Source: Palleniella intestinalis (lineage in GTDB: Bacteria > Bacteroidota > Bacteroidia > Bacteroidales > Bacteroidaceae). Taken from it: a stretch of DNA of 64,000 nucleotides. The notes under the pieces are model-generated. The model saw nothing but the letters and a program-made list of their open reading frames with translations. It did no database searches and was not told the DNA's origin. The first letter of the stretch is position 1. Every line of letters starts with the position of its first letter. Both the position numbers and the translations under genes were made by a program. The stretch is from NCBI RefSeq assembly GCF_013166595.1, contig NZ_JABKKG010000004.1, positions 248,001 through 312,000 on the forward strand, in the 5' to 3' direction. Positions 34,784-44,119 of the stretch are shown here, in pieces.

Positions 34784-36046
34784 ATGCTATACTACCTTTT
34801 CCGCTTCCTGGAGCAATACGGTATCCAAGGAGCACACCTTTGGAGCTACATATCCTTCCGTGCCATCTTGGCACTCATCACCTCACTCGTCATAAGTATA
34901 TGGTTCGGTGAGTACTTCATAAAATGGCTGCGCAAGCGCAATGTCAGCGAGACACAGCGCGATGTCTCCATAGACCCTTACGGCCAGCAGAAGAAAGGCG
35001 TGCCAACGATGGGCGGCGTCATCATCCTTGTCGCCATCCTTGTGCCATGTCTCCTCTTCGGAAGGCTGCGCAACATCTACATGATTATCCTCCTTGTGAC
35101 AACCGTATGGCTTGGAGCGATAGGTTTCATCGACGACTATATCAAGATGAAAATCACGAAAGACGGACTGCGCCCTATCTACAAGCTCGCCGGACAGTGC
35201 CTTCTCGGCTTGTTTGTCGGCTTGACCCTCTGGCTTTCCCCTGACGCGGTCATCCACGAGAACGTGTCGATGAAGAAGCAAGGCACGGAGATTGTGGTGC
35301 ACAAGAGTGAGCCTGTGAAGTCCACAATAACGACAATCCCGTTCGTGAAGGACAACAACCTCGACTACAAATGGTTCGTCGGGTTCATGGGCGAGCATAA
35401 GGAAGCCGCCGGCTGGGCTGTGTTCGTGCTGATGACAATCATCGTTGTCACAGCCGTCTCCAACGGTTCCAACCTCAATGACGGCATGGACGGCATGTGC
35501 TCCGGCAATGCCGCGATCATCGGAGTGGCACTTGGCATCCTGGCTTATGTGTCGTCGAACATGTCGTTCGCCTCATATTTTGACATCATGTATGTGCCTG
35601 GTTCGCAGGAACTCGTCATCTTCCTCTGCGCATTCATCGGCGCACTGATAGGTTTCCTGTGGTACAACGCCTATCCGGCACAGATATTCATGGGTGACAC
35701 CGGCTCTCTCGCCATCGGCGGAATCATAGCCGTGACAGCCATCATCATCCACAAGGAACTGCTGATACCTGTCCTCTGCTTCATCTTCTTCATGGAGAGC
35801 GTCTCCGTGCTGCTGCAGGTTCAGGTGGCGAAATACGGCAACAAGCGCGGCAAGAAACTGCGATTGTTCAAGCGTGCGCCTATCCATGACACGTTCCGCA
35901 TACAGCCCGGACAGCTTGCTCCGGACGTGAAAGTGCTGCTCAACTGGCCTCGCGGATGCTGGCTGGAGTCAAAAATCACGACACGTTTCTGGATAACCAC
36001 CGTGCTGCTCGCGGCACTTGCAATAATAACTCTTAAGATAAGATAA
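34784..36046 (+). CDS. mraY: Phospho-MurNAc-pentapeptide translocase (MraY)
   Basis: Ten or so membrane spans and the catalytic Asp motifs are present: GFIDDYIK (about 115-122), LNDGMDGM, and FMGDTGSLAIGG. MraY makes lipid I from UDP-MurNAc-pentapeptide and undecaprenyl phosphate. At 420 residues it is about 60 longer than E. coli MraY; the extra lies in a charged loop (about 155-205, MKKQGTEIVVHKSEPVKS), common in Bacteroidetes. Confidence 0.96.
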   Translation: MLYYLFRFLEQYGIQGAHLWSYISFRAILALITSLVISIWFGEYFIKWLRKRNVSETQRDVSIDPYGQQKKGVPTMGGVIILVAILVPCLLFGRLRNIYMIILLVTTVWLGAIGFIDDYIKMKITKDGLRPIYKLAGQCLLGLFVGLTLWLSPDAVIHENVSMKKQGTEIVVHKSEPVKSTITTIPFVKDNNLDYKWFVGFMGEHKEAAGWAVFVLMTIIVVTAVSNGSNLNDGMDGMCSGNAAIIGVALGILAYVSSNMSFASYFDIMYVPGSQELVIFLCAFIGALIGFLWYNAYPAQIFMGDTGSLAIGGIIAVTAIIIHKELLIPVLCFIFFMESVSVLLQVQVAKYGNKRGKKLRLFKRAPIHDTFRIQPGQLAPDVKVLLNWPRGCWLESKITTRFWITTVLLAALAIITLKIR

Positions 36047-36052
36047 CCGGAA

Positions 36053-36203
36053 GGTTGTGGGTTATGGGTTGGAGGTTCATTGGTTCTCATGATGCAACAT
36101 GATTCCTCATGATACAACATGATGTAACATGATATAACACAATGCCTCATTATTAATAATAAAGCTCCAACCAACACCCACACCCCATAACCCAAACCAA
36201 AAC
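36053..36203. repeat. GGTT 7-mers, 10-bp CATG array (family A, locus 2), AACC 7-mers
   Basis: The 165-base mraY-murD gap is almost entirely repeats. GGTTNNN units lie at 36053, 36060, 36067 and 36074. CATG follows at 36088, 36098, 36108, 36118 and 36128, with decayed units at 36138 and 36148, all exactly 10 bases apart. AxCC-type 7-mers lie at 36169, 36176, 36183 and 36190. The two 7-mer blocks are complementary and could pair, with the CATG array in the loop. Confidence 0.88.
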
Positions 36204-36211
36204 AGACGACG

Positions 36212-37558
36212 ATGGGAAAGATAGCGATACTCGGTGCCGGAGAGTCCGGAGCAGGCACAGCAATCCTCGCAAAGAAGCAGGGCTACGACGTGTTTGTGTC
36301 CGATATGGGCACCATTCAGGAGAAATACAAGGCGTTGCTTGACGCCAACAACATAGAGTGGGAGGAAGGAAAGCACACCGCAGAGCGCATCCTCGATGCC
36401 GACGAGGTGGTGAAAAGCCCGGGCATCCCTGACACAGCGCCGCTCGTAAGGCAGCTGATAGAGCAGGGAACACCTATCCTTGCCGAACTCGAGTTCGCAC
36501 AGCGTTACAGCCATGGCAGGACAATCTGCATCACGGGTTCCAACGGAAAGACAACCACAACGTCACTCATATATTATATAATGAAGAAATCCGGCGTGGA
36601 TGTCGGTCTCGCCGGCAACATCGGACGCTCCTACGCCCTTCAGGTGGCGACGGAAGACCACGACTGGTATGTCCTCGAAATAAGCTCCTTCCAGCTTGAC
36701 AACATGTTCGATTTCCGCGCTGACATCGCCGTGCTCATGAACATCACGCCCGACCATCTTGACCGCTACGACTTCGATTGCCTCAAGAATGGCGCGACAC
36801 CGATGCAGAACTATACCGATTCTAAGATGCGAATCATACAGAACCAGACGGAGAACGACATCTTCATCTATTGGAAAGAGGATGAGCACATCTCCGAGGA
36901 ACTGCGCAAGCGCATGCTCGACTACGCTCCGCAGCCTACGCCTTCAAGCCGTCCGGTGAACGACGGAATGCCGTCACAGTATGCTTTTGTCGACACGGAC
37001 TTTGAGGACATGGAACTCGAGTTCTCACAGATGGGTCAGCACAACAAGCGCAATGCCCTCGCCGCCTATCTTGCAACACGAAGCGCAGGTGCCGATGAGG
37101 CTCTCGTGCGTGAGTGCCTGAAGGATTTTCCGGGTGTCGAGCACCGTCTTGAACGTGTCGCAGAAAAGGGCGGAGTGCTCTATGTCAACGACTCAAAGGC
37201 GACAAATGTCGACGCCTGCCATGTCGCTCTGAAAGCCATGGACAAGCCTACAGTGCTTATCATCGGCGGAAAGGACAAGGGCAACGACTACTCCACAATC
37301 ACCGGAATAGTGAAGGAAAAGTGCCGTGCCGTGGTCTATCTCGGTGCGGACAACGCCAAGCTCCACGACAGTTTCGACAGTCTCGGGCTGCCGGTTGCCG
37401 ACACTCACTCCATGAAGGACTGTGTCGAGGCTTGCCGGAGCCTTGCACAACCTGGCGACTGCGTGCTTCTCTCGCCATGCTGCGCATCGTTCGACCTCTT
37501 CAAGAACATGGAAGACCGTGGTGAGCAGTTCAAGACTCTTGTCAATGCGATGCCATGA
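36212..37558 (+). CDS. murD: UDP-MurNAc-L-alanine:D-glutamate ligase (MurD)
   Basis: Mur-ligase features in 448 residues: an N-terminal Rossmann start (KIAILGAGESGAG), the ATP loop ITGSNGKTTTT near residue 110, NITPDHLDRYD, EHRLERV and NDSKATNVDA, with a late LLSPCCASFDLF. It adds D-glutamate to UDP-MurNAc-L-Ala. The gaps on both sides hold repeat arrays, so spacing in this part of the cluster is unusually loose. Confidence 0.96.
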   Translation: MGKIAILGAGESGAGTAILAKKQGYDVFVSDMGTIQEKYKALLDANNIEWEEGKHTAERILDADEVVKSPGIPDTAPLVRQLIEQGTPILAELEFAQRYSHGRTICITGSNGKTTTTSLIYYIMKKSGVDVGLAGNIGRSYALQVATEDHDWYVLEISSFQLDNMFDFRADIAVLMNITPDHLDRYDFDCLKNGATPMQNYTDSKMRIIQNQTENDIFIYWKEDEHISEELRKRMLDYAPQPTPSSRPVNDGMPSQYAFVDTDFEDMELEFSQMGQHNKRNALAAYLATRSAGADEALVRECLKDFPGVEHRLERVAEKGGVLYVNDSKATNVDACHVALKAMDKPTVLIIGGKDKGNDYSTITGIVKEKCRAVVYLGADNAKLHDSFDSLGLPVADTHSMKDCVEACRSLAQPGDCVLLSPCCASFDLFKNMEDRGEQFKTLVNAMP

Positions 37559-37632
37559 TTGACCGCATGGGATAACGAGTCAGAGTGTGTTGTCTAACAC
37601 ATTGATATTCGGGAGATTACAAAACGGCAAAC

Positions 37633-37713
37633 AAAAGGTTAGACTTCACCATGCAAAAGGTAACCTTTTACATGGTGAAAGGTAACACTTTGCACCGTCA
37701 AAGGTAACACTTT
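37633..37713. repeat. 22-bp array, family B, locus 3
   Basis: AAAGG starts at 37634, 37656, 37678 and 37700, exactly 22 bases apart. Units read AAAGGTAACCTTT or AAAGGTAACACTTT, with ACCATGC or CATGGTG between them. The array fills much of the murD-ftsW gap (37559-37753). Confidence 0.9.
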
Positions 37714-37753
37714 GGAATAACATCCGTACACCATAGATTAACAATAAGGTAAA

Positions 37754-39019
37754 GTGAACAAGAAATTAGAGAATCTCTTCAAGGGAGACAAGGTCATCTG
37801 GATGATATTCTTCTTCCTCTGTCTGGTGAGCATCATTGAGGTGTTCTCCGCCTCGTCATTCCTTATATACAAGGGCGGAAGCTACTGGTTCCCTGTCATG
37901 AAGCACACGTTCTTCATCCTGATGGGCATCGGTGCCATGATCTGTGTGCTCAATGTGCCGTGCAAATACTTCAAGATTGCCACCTTTCCGCTGCTCATCG
38001 TCTCCGTGTTCATGCTCCTCTTGGTGCTGTTTTTCGGAGAAAGCACCAACGGAGCAAGCCGTTGGATGGGCATCGCCGGCATACAGTTCCAGCCTTCCGA
38101 GATAGCGAAAGGCTCGTTGGTGCTCGCCGTCGCACAGATTCTCAGTGCCATGCAGACCGAGAAAGGTGCCGACAAACAGGCATTTTGGTGGGTTCTCGGC
38201 ACAAGTGTGTTCATCGTGATACCCATATTGCTGGAGAATTTCTCCACCGCAGTGCTCATCTCCGCAGTGGTGTTCTTCATGATGTTTGTCGCCCGTGTCC
38301 CGCTTTCACAGCTCGGAAAGCTCCTCGGCGTGGTCATTATCTTCGGTGTCATTGTCGTATCAAGCATTATGGCGTTCGGCAAATCGGCATCGGATGCGAC
38401 GCCTGCAAACACGGAGCATGTGGAATATGCTGCAAGCGCACAGAAAGACAGGCTGGAGAAGGACGGAGAAAAGTCCGGCGGAGTGTTCCACCGTTTTGAC
38501 ACATGGAAGTCACGTATAGAGAAGTTTACGTCCACCGGAGAAATCTCTCCTGACGAATACGACCTTGACAAGGACGCGCAGGTGGCGCACGCCAACATCG
38601 CCATCGTCAAGAGCCAGGGCATCGGTTGCGGTCCTGGCAACTCCGAGGAGCGTGACTTCATCTCGCAGGCGTTCTCGGATTTCATCTTCGCGATCATCAT
38701 CGAGGAGCTCGGACTGTGGGGGGCGGCAATCATAGCCAGCCTGTATGTGATGATCTTCTGGCGCGCCGGACATATCGCACGCAACTGCGCCAACACCTTC
38801 CCGGCGTATCTTGCCATGGGCATCGGCATGCTCCTTGTCATCCAGGCGATGTTCAACATGCTTGTCGCCGTGGGACTTGCGCCTGTCACAGGACAGCCGC
38901 TGCCGCTCGTGAGCAAAGGCGGAACGTCGACAATCATCAACTGCGTGTACATAGGCATGCTCCTTTCCATCTCAAAATCGGCGAAGAAACGCCTGCCGAC
39001 AGAGAAGGCGCATGTGTGA
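37754..39019 (+). CDS. ftsW: Septal peptidoglycan glycosyltransferase FtsW
   Basis: This SEDS protein of 421 residues has about ten membrane spans, starting IFFFLCLVSIIEVFSASSF. It shows the SEDS patterns GASRWMGIAGIQFQPSEIAK (about 95-114), VKSQGIGCGPGNS in the large outer loop, and a late LVSKGGTS. It polymerises lipid II with the division PBP. The start is GTG at 37754; the first in-frame ATG would cut into the first membrane span. Confidence 0.95.
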   Translation: MNKKLENLFKGDKVIWMIFFFLCLVSIIEVFSASSFLIYKGGSYWFPVMKHTFFILMGIGAMICVLNVPCKYFKIATFPLLIVSVFMLLLVLFFGESTNGASRWMGIAGIQFQPSEIAKGSLVLAVAQILSAMQTEKGADKQAFWWVLGTSVFIVIPILLENFSTAVLISAVVFFMMFVARVPLSQLGKLLGVVIIFGVIVVSSIMAFGKSASDATPANTEHVEYAASAQKDRLEKDGEKSGGVFHRFDTWKSRIEKFTSTGEISPDEYDLDKDAQVAHANIAIVKSQGIGCGPGNSEERDFISQAFSDFIFAIIIEELGLWGAAIIASLYVMIFWRAGHIARNCANTFPAYLAMGIGMLLVIQAMFNMLVAVGLAPVTGQPLPLVSKGGTSTIINCVYIGMLLSISKSAKKRLPTEKAHV

Positions 39020-39034
39020 GAAACAGGAAGGCAT

Positions 39035-39121
39035 CATGCCGAAGCATGTTATATCATGCTTTATCATGTTACATCATGTTTCATCATGATAACAAAAACA
39101 ACAACTTAACCCAAAACAACC
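39035..39121. repeat. 10-bp CATG array, family A, locus 3
   Basis: CATG occurs at 39035, 39045, 39055, 39065, 39075 and 39085, six units at exactly 10 bases. Two AACC-like 7-mers (39108, 39115) follow just before the murG ATG. The array starts 16 bases after the ftsW stop. Confidence 0.9.
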
Positions 39122-39122
39122 C

Positions 39123-40223
39123 ATGAGAATCATAGTAAGTGGTGGAGGCACCGGAGGCCATATCTTCCCTGCCGTTTCGATAGCAAATGCAATCAAGGCG
39201 CTGCGCCCTGATGCGGAAATATTATTCGTCGGCGCAAACGGACGCATGGAGATGGAGCGCGTGCCGCAGGCAGGCTACAAGATTGTCGGTCTGCCCGTGC
39301 GTGGACTTATCCGTCCTCTCTGGAGCCCGAGGAATGTCGGTGTGATGCTCGACTTCCTCAAAAGCCGCTCACAAGTGAAGAAGGTCATCCGTGAGTTCAA
39401 CCCGCAGGCAGTGGTCGGTGTGGGCGGATACGCCAGCAGTCCGACACTCAACGCCGCGCATTCCATGGGCATCCCCAGCATCGTCCAGGAACAGAACTCC
39501 TATGCCGGAGTGACAAACAAGTCCTTGGCAAAGAAGGCTGTCAAGATATGTGTCGCCTACGAAGGCATGGAACGCTTCTTCCCTAAGGAGCGCATCGTCC
39601 TCACCGGCAACCCTGTCCGTCAGGCTCTGCTCGAGTGCAAGGCATCACGCGAGGAGGCACGCAAGGCTTTCGGACTTGAGCCTGAACGCCCTACAGTTCT
39701 CGTCATTGGCGGTTCGCTGGGCGCAAGGACAGTTAACGACAGCATAGCACAGGGCATCGGCGAGTTCGAGAAAGCCGGCATACAGGTGCTTTGGCAGACA
39801 GGAAAGTTCTATGCGGAGGAGTGCAAAAAGAAGGCGGAGGCTTCCGGCACCCGGCTTGTCCACCCACAGGCGTTCATTTCCGACATGGCGATGGCGTACC
39901 GTGCCGCAGATGTGGTCATCTCACGTGCCGGAGCGTCAAGCATTTCAGAGCTTTGCCTTCTCGGAAAGGCTGCTGTCCTCGTCCCTTCCCCTAACGTTGC
40001 GGAAGACCACCAGACAAAGAACGCCCGCGCATTGTCCGACAAGCAGGCAGCAGTGTTCTGTGCTGACAAGGACGCACGCCGGGAACTTGTCAGGGAAACG
40101 ATAGCACTCGTCAACAGTCCTGAACGCATCAGCGCGCTTGAGCGTGAGGCAGCGAAGCTCGCTTTCCGTGATTCGGCGGAGGTGATAGCCAAGATTGTCA
40201 TCGAACAGGCAGAGAAGAAATAA
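39123..40223 (+). CDS. murG: Lipid II synthase (MurG)
   Basis: The G loops of GT family 28 are visible: SGGGTGGHIFPAVSIANA at residues 5-22, GVGGYASSPTLNA, QEQNSYAGVTNK, and the donor-site segment SRAGASSISELCLLGK near 275. MurG transfers GlcNAc from UDP-GlcNAc to lipid I at the inner membrane face. The 366-residue length is normal, and murC follows 29 bases later. Confidence 0.96.
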   Translation: MRIIVSGGGTGGHIFPAVSIANAIKALRPDAEILFVGANGRMEMERVPQAGYKIVGLPVRGLIRPLWSPRNVGVMLDFLKSRSQVKKVIREFNPQAVVGVGGYASSPTLNAAHSMGIPSIVQEQNSYAGVTNKSLAKKAVKICVAYEGMERFFPKERIVLTGNPVRQALLECKASREEARKAFGLEPERPTVLVIGGSLGARTVNDSIAQGIGEFEKAGIQVLWQTGKFYAEECKKKAEASGTRLVHPQAFISDMAMAYRAADVVISRAGASSISELCLLGKAAVLVPSPNVAEDHQTKNARALSDKQAAVFCADKDARRELVRETIALVNSPERISALEREAAKLAFRDSAEVIAKIVIEQAEKK

Positions 40224-40252
40224 GGCATTAAAACAAGAAAGGCAATACAAGA

Positions 40253-41617
40253 ATGAAGGCAATATACTTTATCGGGGCAGGAGGCATCGGCATGTCCGCC
40301 CTCGAACGCTATTTCAACAATAACGGATACAAGGTCGGAGGGTATGACAAGACTCCGTCCGCCCTTACCGAAACTCTTGTCAAGGAGGGCATCGACATAC
40401 ATTATGAAGACAATATAGACGCCGTTGCACCGGAGTTCAAGGACAAGGAGAACTGCGTTGTCTGCTATACTCCTGCCATTCCGGAGGACCATACAGAGCT
40501 GTGCTATTTCCAAAAGAACGGTTTCCAAGTGATGAAGCGTGCCCAGATTCTCGGCATGCTGACACAGGACAAGAAGGGATTGTGCTTCGCCGGCACTCAC
40601 GGAAAGACCACAACATCGACCATGTGCGCGCATATCATGCACCAATCCCATGTCGATTGCAACGCTTTCCTTGGCGGAATATCCAAGAACTACGGCACAA
40701 ACAACATCCTTTCCGACAAATCAGAGTTCGTTGTGATAGAAGCTGATGAGTTTGACCGCTCTTTCCATTGGCTCCGTCCGTGGATGACCGTCATCACATC
40801 CACTGACCCTGACCACCTTGACATCTACGGGACGGAAGAGGCTTATCTCGAATCCTTCCGCCATTACAGTACCCTCGTGCAGCCGGGCGGTGCCATTATC
40901 CTCCGCAAAGGACTGGTAATGAAGGCTGAACCACAACCGGGAGTGCGCGTGTATGAGTATTCCAAGGATGAAGGAGATTTCCATGCGGAGAACATCCGCA
41001 TAGCAAACGGTGAGATAGTCTTTGACTTCATCTCCCCGATAGAGAACGTCCGCGACATCAATCTCGGACAGCCTATACCGATAAACATAGAGAACGGCAT
41101 CTGCGCCATGGCTATGGCACAGCTCAACGGATGCACGGCAGAGGAGTTGCGCCACGGCATGGAGACCTACGGAGGTGTCGACCGCCGCTTCGATTTCAAG
41201 ATAAAGGACGCACGCCATGTGTTCCTCTCCGACTATGCCCACCACCCGAAGGAGATTCTGCAGTCGGCACGCTCCATGCGCGAACTGTACAAGGACCGCA
41301 AGATTACTGCCATATTCCAGCCGCATCTCTACACCCGCACACGCGATTTCTACAAGGAATTCGCCGCTGCGCTGAGCATTCTCGATGAAGTTGTGCTCAC
41401 TGAAATCTATCCGGCACGTGAGTTGCCGATAGAGGGCGTGACCTCCCGGCTCATCTATGACAACCTTGCGGAAGGCGTGGAGAAGCAGATTATCACAAAG
41501 GACGGTGTGCTTGATTTCGTGAAGTCTCGCGATTTCGATGTCCTTATCATACTTGGCGCGGGCGACCTTGACAGCTATTGCGGCAAGATAGCTGAAATCA
41601 TACGGGCAAAAGAATAG
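40253..41617 (+). CDS. murC: UDP-MurNAc:L-alanine ligase (MurC)
   Basis: A Rossmann start (YFIGAGGIGMSALERYF), the ATP loop FAGTHGKTTTSTM near residue 120, and the mid-domain VIEADEFDRSFH and SDYAHHPKEI mark a Mur ligase; the early GIGMSAL form is typical of MurC. It adds the first amino acid, L-alanine, to UDP-MurNAc. At 454 residues it is full length. Confidence 0.95.
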   Translation: MKAIYFIGAGGIGMSALERYFNNNGYKVGGYDKTPSALTETLVKEGIDIHYEDNIDAVAPEFKDKENCVVCYTPAIPEDHTELCYFQKNGFQVMKRAQILGMLTQDKKGLCFAGTHGKTTTSTMCAHIMHQSHVDCNAFLGGISKNYGTNNILSDKSEFVVIEADEFDRSFHWLRPWMTVITSTDPDHLDIYGTEEAYLESFRHYSTLVQPGGAIILRKGLVMKAEPQPGVRVYEYSKDEGDFHAENIRIANGEIVFDFISPIENVRDINLGQPIPINIENGICAMAMAQLNGCTAEELRHGMETYGGVDRRFDFKIKDARHVFLSDYAHHPKEILQSARSMRELYKDRKITAIFQPHLYTRTRDFYKEFAAALSILDEVVLTEIYPARELPIEGVTSRLIYDNLAEGVEKQIITKDGVLDFVKSRDFDVLIILGAGDLDSYCGKIAEIIRAKE

Positions 41618-41688
41618 CCTTCGGCACAAAACATGCGGAAGTATCACAACCATTGCAACAACATACTTTTAAACAATAGGACAGATAA

Positions 41689-42588
41689 TTGAAAAAGTAT
41701 ATCATCATATTGATTGACATAGTCCTTGCGGTCTATCTGCTGCTTGCCGTCACTGCGTTCAACAGTCCTAAGGAACTGGTGAAGAAATGCACGAAGGTGA
41801 ACATCAATATCACCGACGAGTCGACCTACGGCTTCCTTGATGCCGAGGAGATAAAGGCAATTCTCACAAAGAAAGGGATATACCCTCTGGAGAAAGACCT
41901 TGACAAAATCTCGCCACGCAAGATAGAGAGCGTGCTGCGGAACTCACCGTTTGTAAACACCGCCGAATGCTGCAAGACCACTGACGGCCATGTCCTCATC
42001 TATGTCACCCAACGCTCGCCGCTCGTGCGCATCAAAAGCCGGAACGGCGATGACTACTATATCGATGAGAATGGTGGCATAATGCCCAACTCAAAGTACA
42101 CTTCCGACCTCATAATCGTCACGGGCAATGTCTCAAAACAGTTCGCAAGACAGTACATCTCGGTACTTGCCAATGCGATAATGAAGAGCGATTTCTGGCG
42201 CAACCAGGTTGAGCAAATCAATGTCAGGCAAGACTTTGGCATAGAAGTTGTTCCACGTGTAGGTGACCATATCATCTTCCTCGGCTACCTGCCTGAGGCT
42301 GCGACACAGCAAAAGAGGATAGACGAGGTCACGGCATACACCAACGAGAAGCTCGACCGCCTCGAAAAGTTCTACATCTATGGCCTGAAAGAGACAGGAT
42401 GGAACAAGTATGAGACCATTGATGTGCAGTTCCGCAACCAGATTATCTGCAAGAAACATCCGCAAAAAACGCAAATACAGATCGCCACACCACCGGAACA
42501 GAAGCCCGAAAGCATTCATGACATGGCGGCAGGAATCTTGGATGGACAAGAGAAGAAGCAAGAACAAAACAAGAAACAGAATAATTAA
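41689..42588 (+). CDS. ftsQ: Cell-division protein FtsQ
   Basis: A short cytoplasmic start and one membrane span (YIIILIDIVLAVYLLLAVTAF, residues 3-23) lead to a periplasmic POTRA-like domain (about 35-105, KIESVLRNSPFVNTAECCKT) and the FtsQ beta domain. The tail is Gln/Lys-rich. It organises the FtsQLB complex. The 299-residue frame begins with TTG at 41689; the next in-frame ATG lies deep in the protein. Position between murC and ftsA supports the name. Confidence 0.88.
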   Translation: MKKYIIILIDIVLAVYLLLAVTAFNSPKELVKKCTKVNINITDESTYGFLDAEEIKAILTKKGIYPLEKDLDKISPRKIESVLRNSPFVNTAECCKTTDGHVLIYVTQRSPLVRIKSRNGDDYYIDENGGIMPNSKYTSDLIIVTGNVSKQFARQYISVLANAIMKSDFWRNQVEQINVRQDFGIEVVPRVGDHIIFLGYLPEAATQQKRIDEVTAYTNEKLDRLEKFYIYGLKETGWNKYETIDVQFRNQIICKKHPQKTQIQIATPPEQKPESIHDMAAGILDGQEKKQEQNKKQNN

Positions 42589-42620
42589 CAACAGAAAATA
42601 CTCCTAAAAAAATACACATT

Positions 42621-44066
42621 ATGCCAGCAACAAAAGAATTTTATGTAGCCATAGAACTCGGCTCTTCCAAGATTATCGGCATAGCCGGACAGAAGAAGAT
42701 GGACGGAAGCATCTCCGTTCTCGCCATCGCCTCCGAGACCTCACCAACATGTATACGCAAAGGAACCGTCTATAATATAGAGAAAACAAACCAAAGCATA
42801 CGCAACATAATACGCCGCCTGCAGGACCAGCTGCAGACAGAAATCGTCCGTGTGCATGTCGGAATAGGAGGACAGGGAATACGCAGTGTCGTCAACACCA
42901 TCGTAAGAGACCTTGACGAAGCAACCGTAGTCAACAACTTCCTCATCGACCACATGATGGACGGCAACCGCGCCACACACTATCAGGGCAAGACAATCCT
43001 TGATGTCGTGCCACAGGAGTATAAAGTCGACTCGCAGTTCCAGCTTGACCCTGTCGGCATAGAGTGCAACCGCATAGAGGGGAACTTCCTCAACATCGTA
43101 TGGCGCGACACCTTTGACCGCAACCTCTCAAAATGCTTCGAGCAGGAGAAAATGCCTGCCACAAGCTACTATTTTGCCCCGATAGCACTCGCTGACTGTG
43201 TCCTTACCGAGTCAGAGAAGCGCACCGGATGTATCCTTGTCGACCTTGGAGCCGAGACAACCACAGTATCAGTCTATTACAGGAACATCCTCCGTCATAT
43301 CGTCACTGTCCCTATGGGCGGCCGTAACATAACAAAGGACATCATGTCCTTCCATGTCGACGAGATGGACGCCGAGAACATGAAACTGAAATACGCTTCC
43401 GCACTGACAAATTCCTCAGATGTCGACCCTGACATGAAGCTCAGTATCGACCCTTTGAGGTCAGTCCCTCAGCGTGAGTTCATCCCTGTCGTGGAGGCGC
43501 GTGCCGAGGAAATCACAAGGAATGCCATAGCACAGATTCCTTCCGAGTACGCCGACAAACTTGTAGGAGGCATCATCCTCACCGGCGGCGGATGCAACCT
43601 GAAGAACATAGAGCTGGCGTTCCGCAAATATTCCGATATCGACAAGATACGCATAGCAAAGGAAATCAATGTCAGTGTCAACACTGCCAAGAATGTCAAC
43701 ATTGACGAAAATGCCACAATCTGCACAGCTCTCTCACTCCTTGTAAAGGCTGACGGCATCTCTTCCGGCAGACCTTTGAGCGAGATTAACACACTCTTCG
43801 GTGAGGATAACGACGCCAACTCCGAGATTGCCGGCACACGCACAGGCAGCGAAATGAAACCGGGACAGATCCAGGGAGCAAGGGAACGCGAGGCGGCTGC
43901 CGAGGAAGCGCGCAGGAGAGCAGAGGAGGAAGCACGCAAGAAGGCAGAGGAAGAGGAGGCAAAGAAGGCTGCCGAAGAGGAGGAGCGCAAGAGAAACTCC
44001 ACCAGAGGCAAGATAAAGCGCGGCTTCCTTGACTTCTTCAACAAGATGATCTCCCCGGAAGAATAA
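42621..44066 (+). CDS. ftsA: Cell-division protein FtsA
   Basis: The actin-like ATPase motifs are recognisable (FYVAIELGSSKIIGIAG at residues 6-22, GCILVDLGAETTTV near 205, IILTGGGCNLKN near 315). After the ATPase domain a linker of about 60 residues, rich in Glu, Ala, Arg and Lys, leads to RGKIKRGFLDFFNKM, the amphipathic helix that fixes FtsA to the membrane. FtsA tethers FtsZ filaments. At 481 residues it is longer than E. coli FtsA mostly because of the charged linker. Confidence 0.95.
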   Translation: MPATKEFYVAIELGSSKIIGIAGQKKMDGSISVLAIASETSPTCIRKGTVYNIEKTNQSIRNIIRRLQDQLQTEIVRVHVGIGGQGIRSVVNTIVRDLDEATVVNNFLIDHMMDGNRATHYQGKTILDVVPQEYKVDSQFQLDPVGIECNRIEGNFLNIVWRDTFDRNLSKCFEQEKMPATSYYFAPIALADCVLTESEKRTGCILVDLGAETTTVSVYYRNILRHIVTVPMGGRNITKDIMSFHVDEMDAENMKLKYASALTNSSDVDPDMKLSIDPLRSVPQREFIPVVEARAEEITRNAIAQIPSEYADKLVGGIILTGGGCNLKNIELAFRKYSDIDKIRIAKEINVSVNTAKNVNIDENATICTALSLLVKADGISSGRPLSEINTLFGEDNDANSEIAGTRTGSEMKPGQIQGAREREAAAEEARRRAEEEARKKAEEEEAKKAAEEEERKRNSTRGKIKRGFLDFFNKMISPEE

Positions 44067-44119
44067 CATCGGAGAACAAGAACGACCAATATTGAAACGT
44101 AAAACAAGAACAGTAATTT

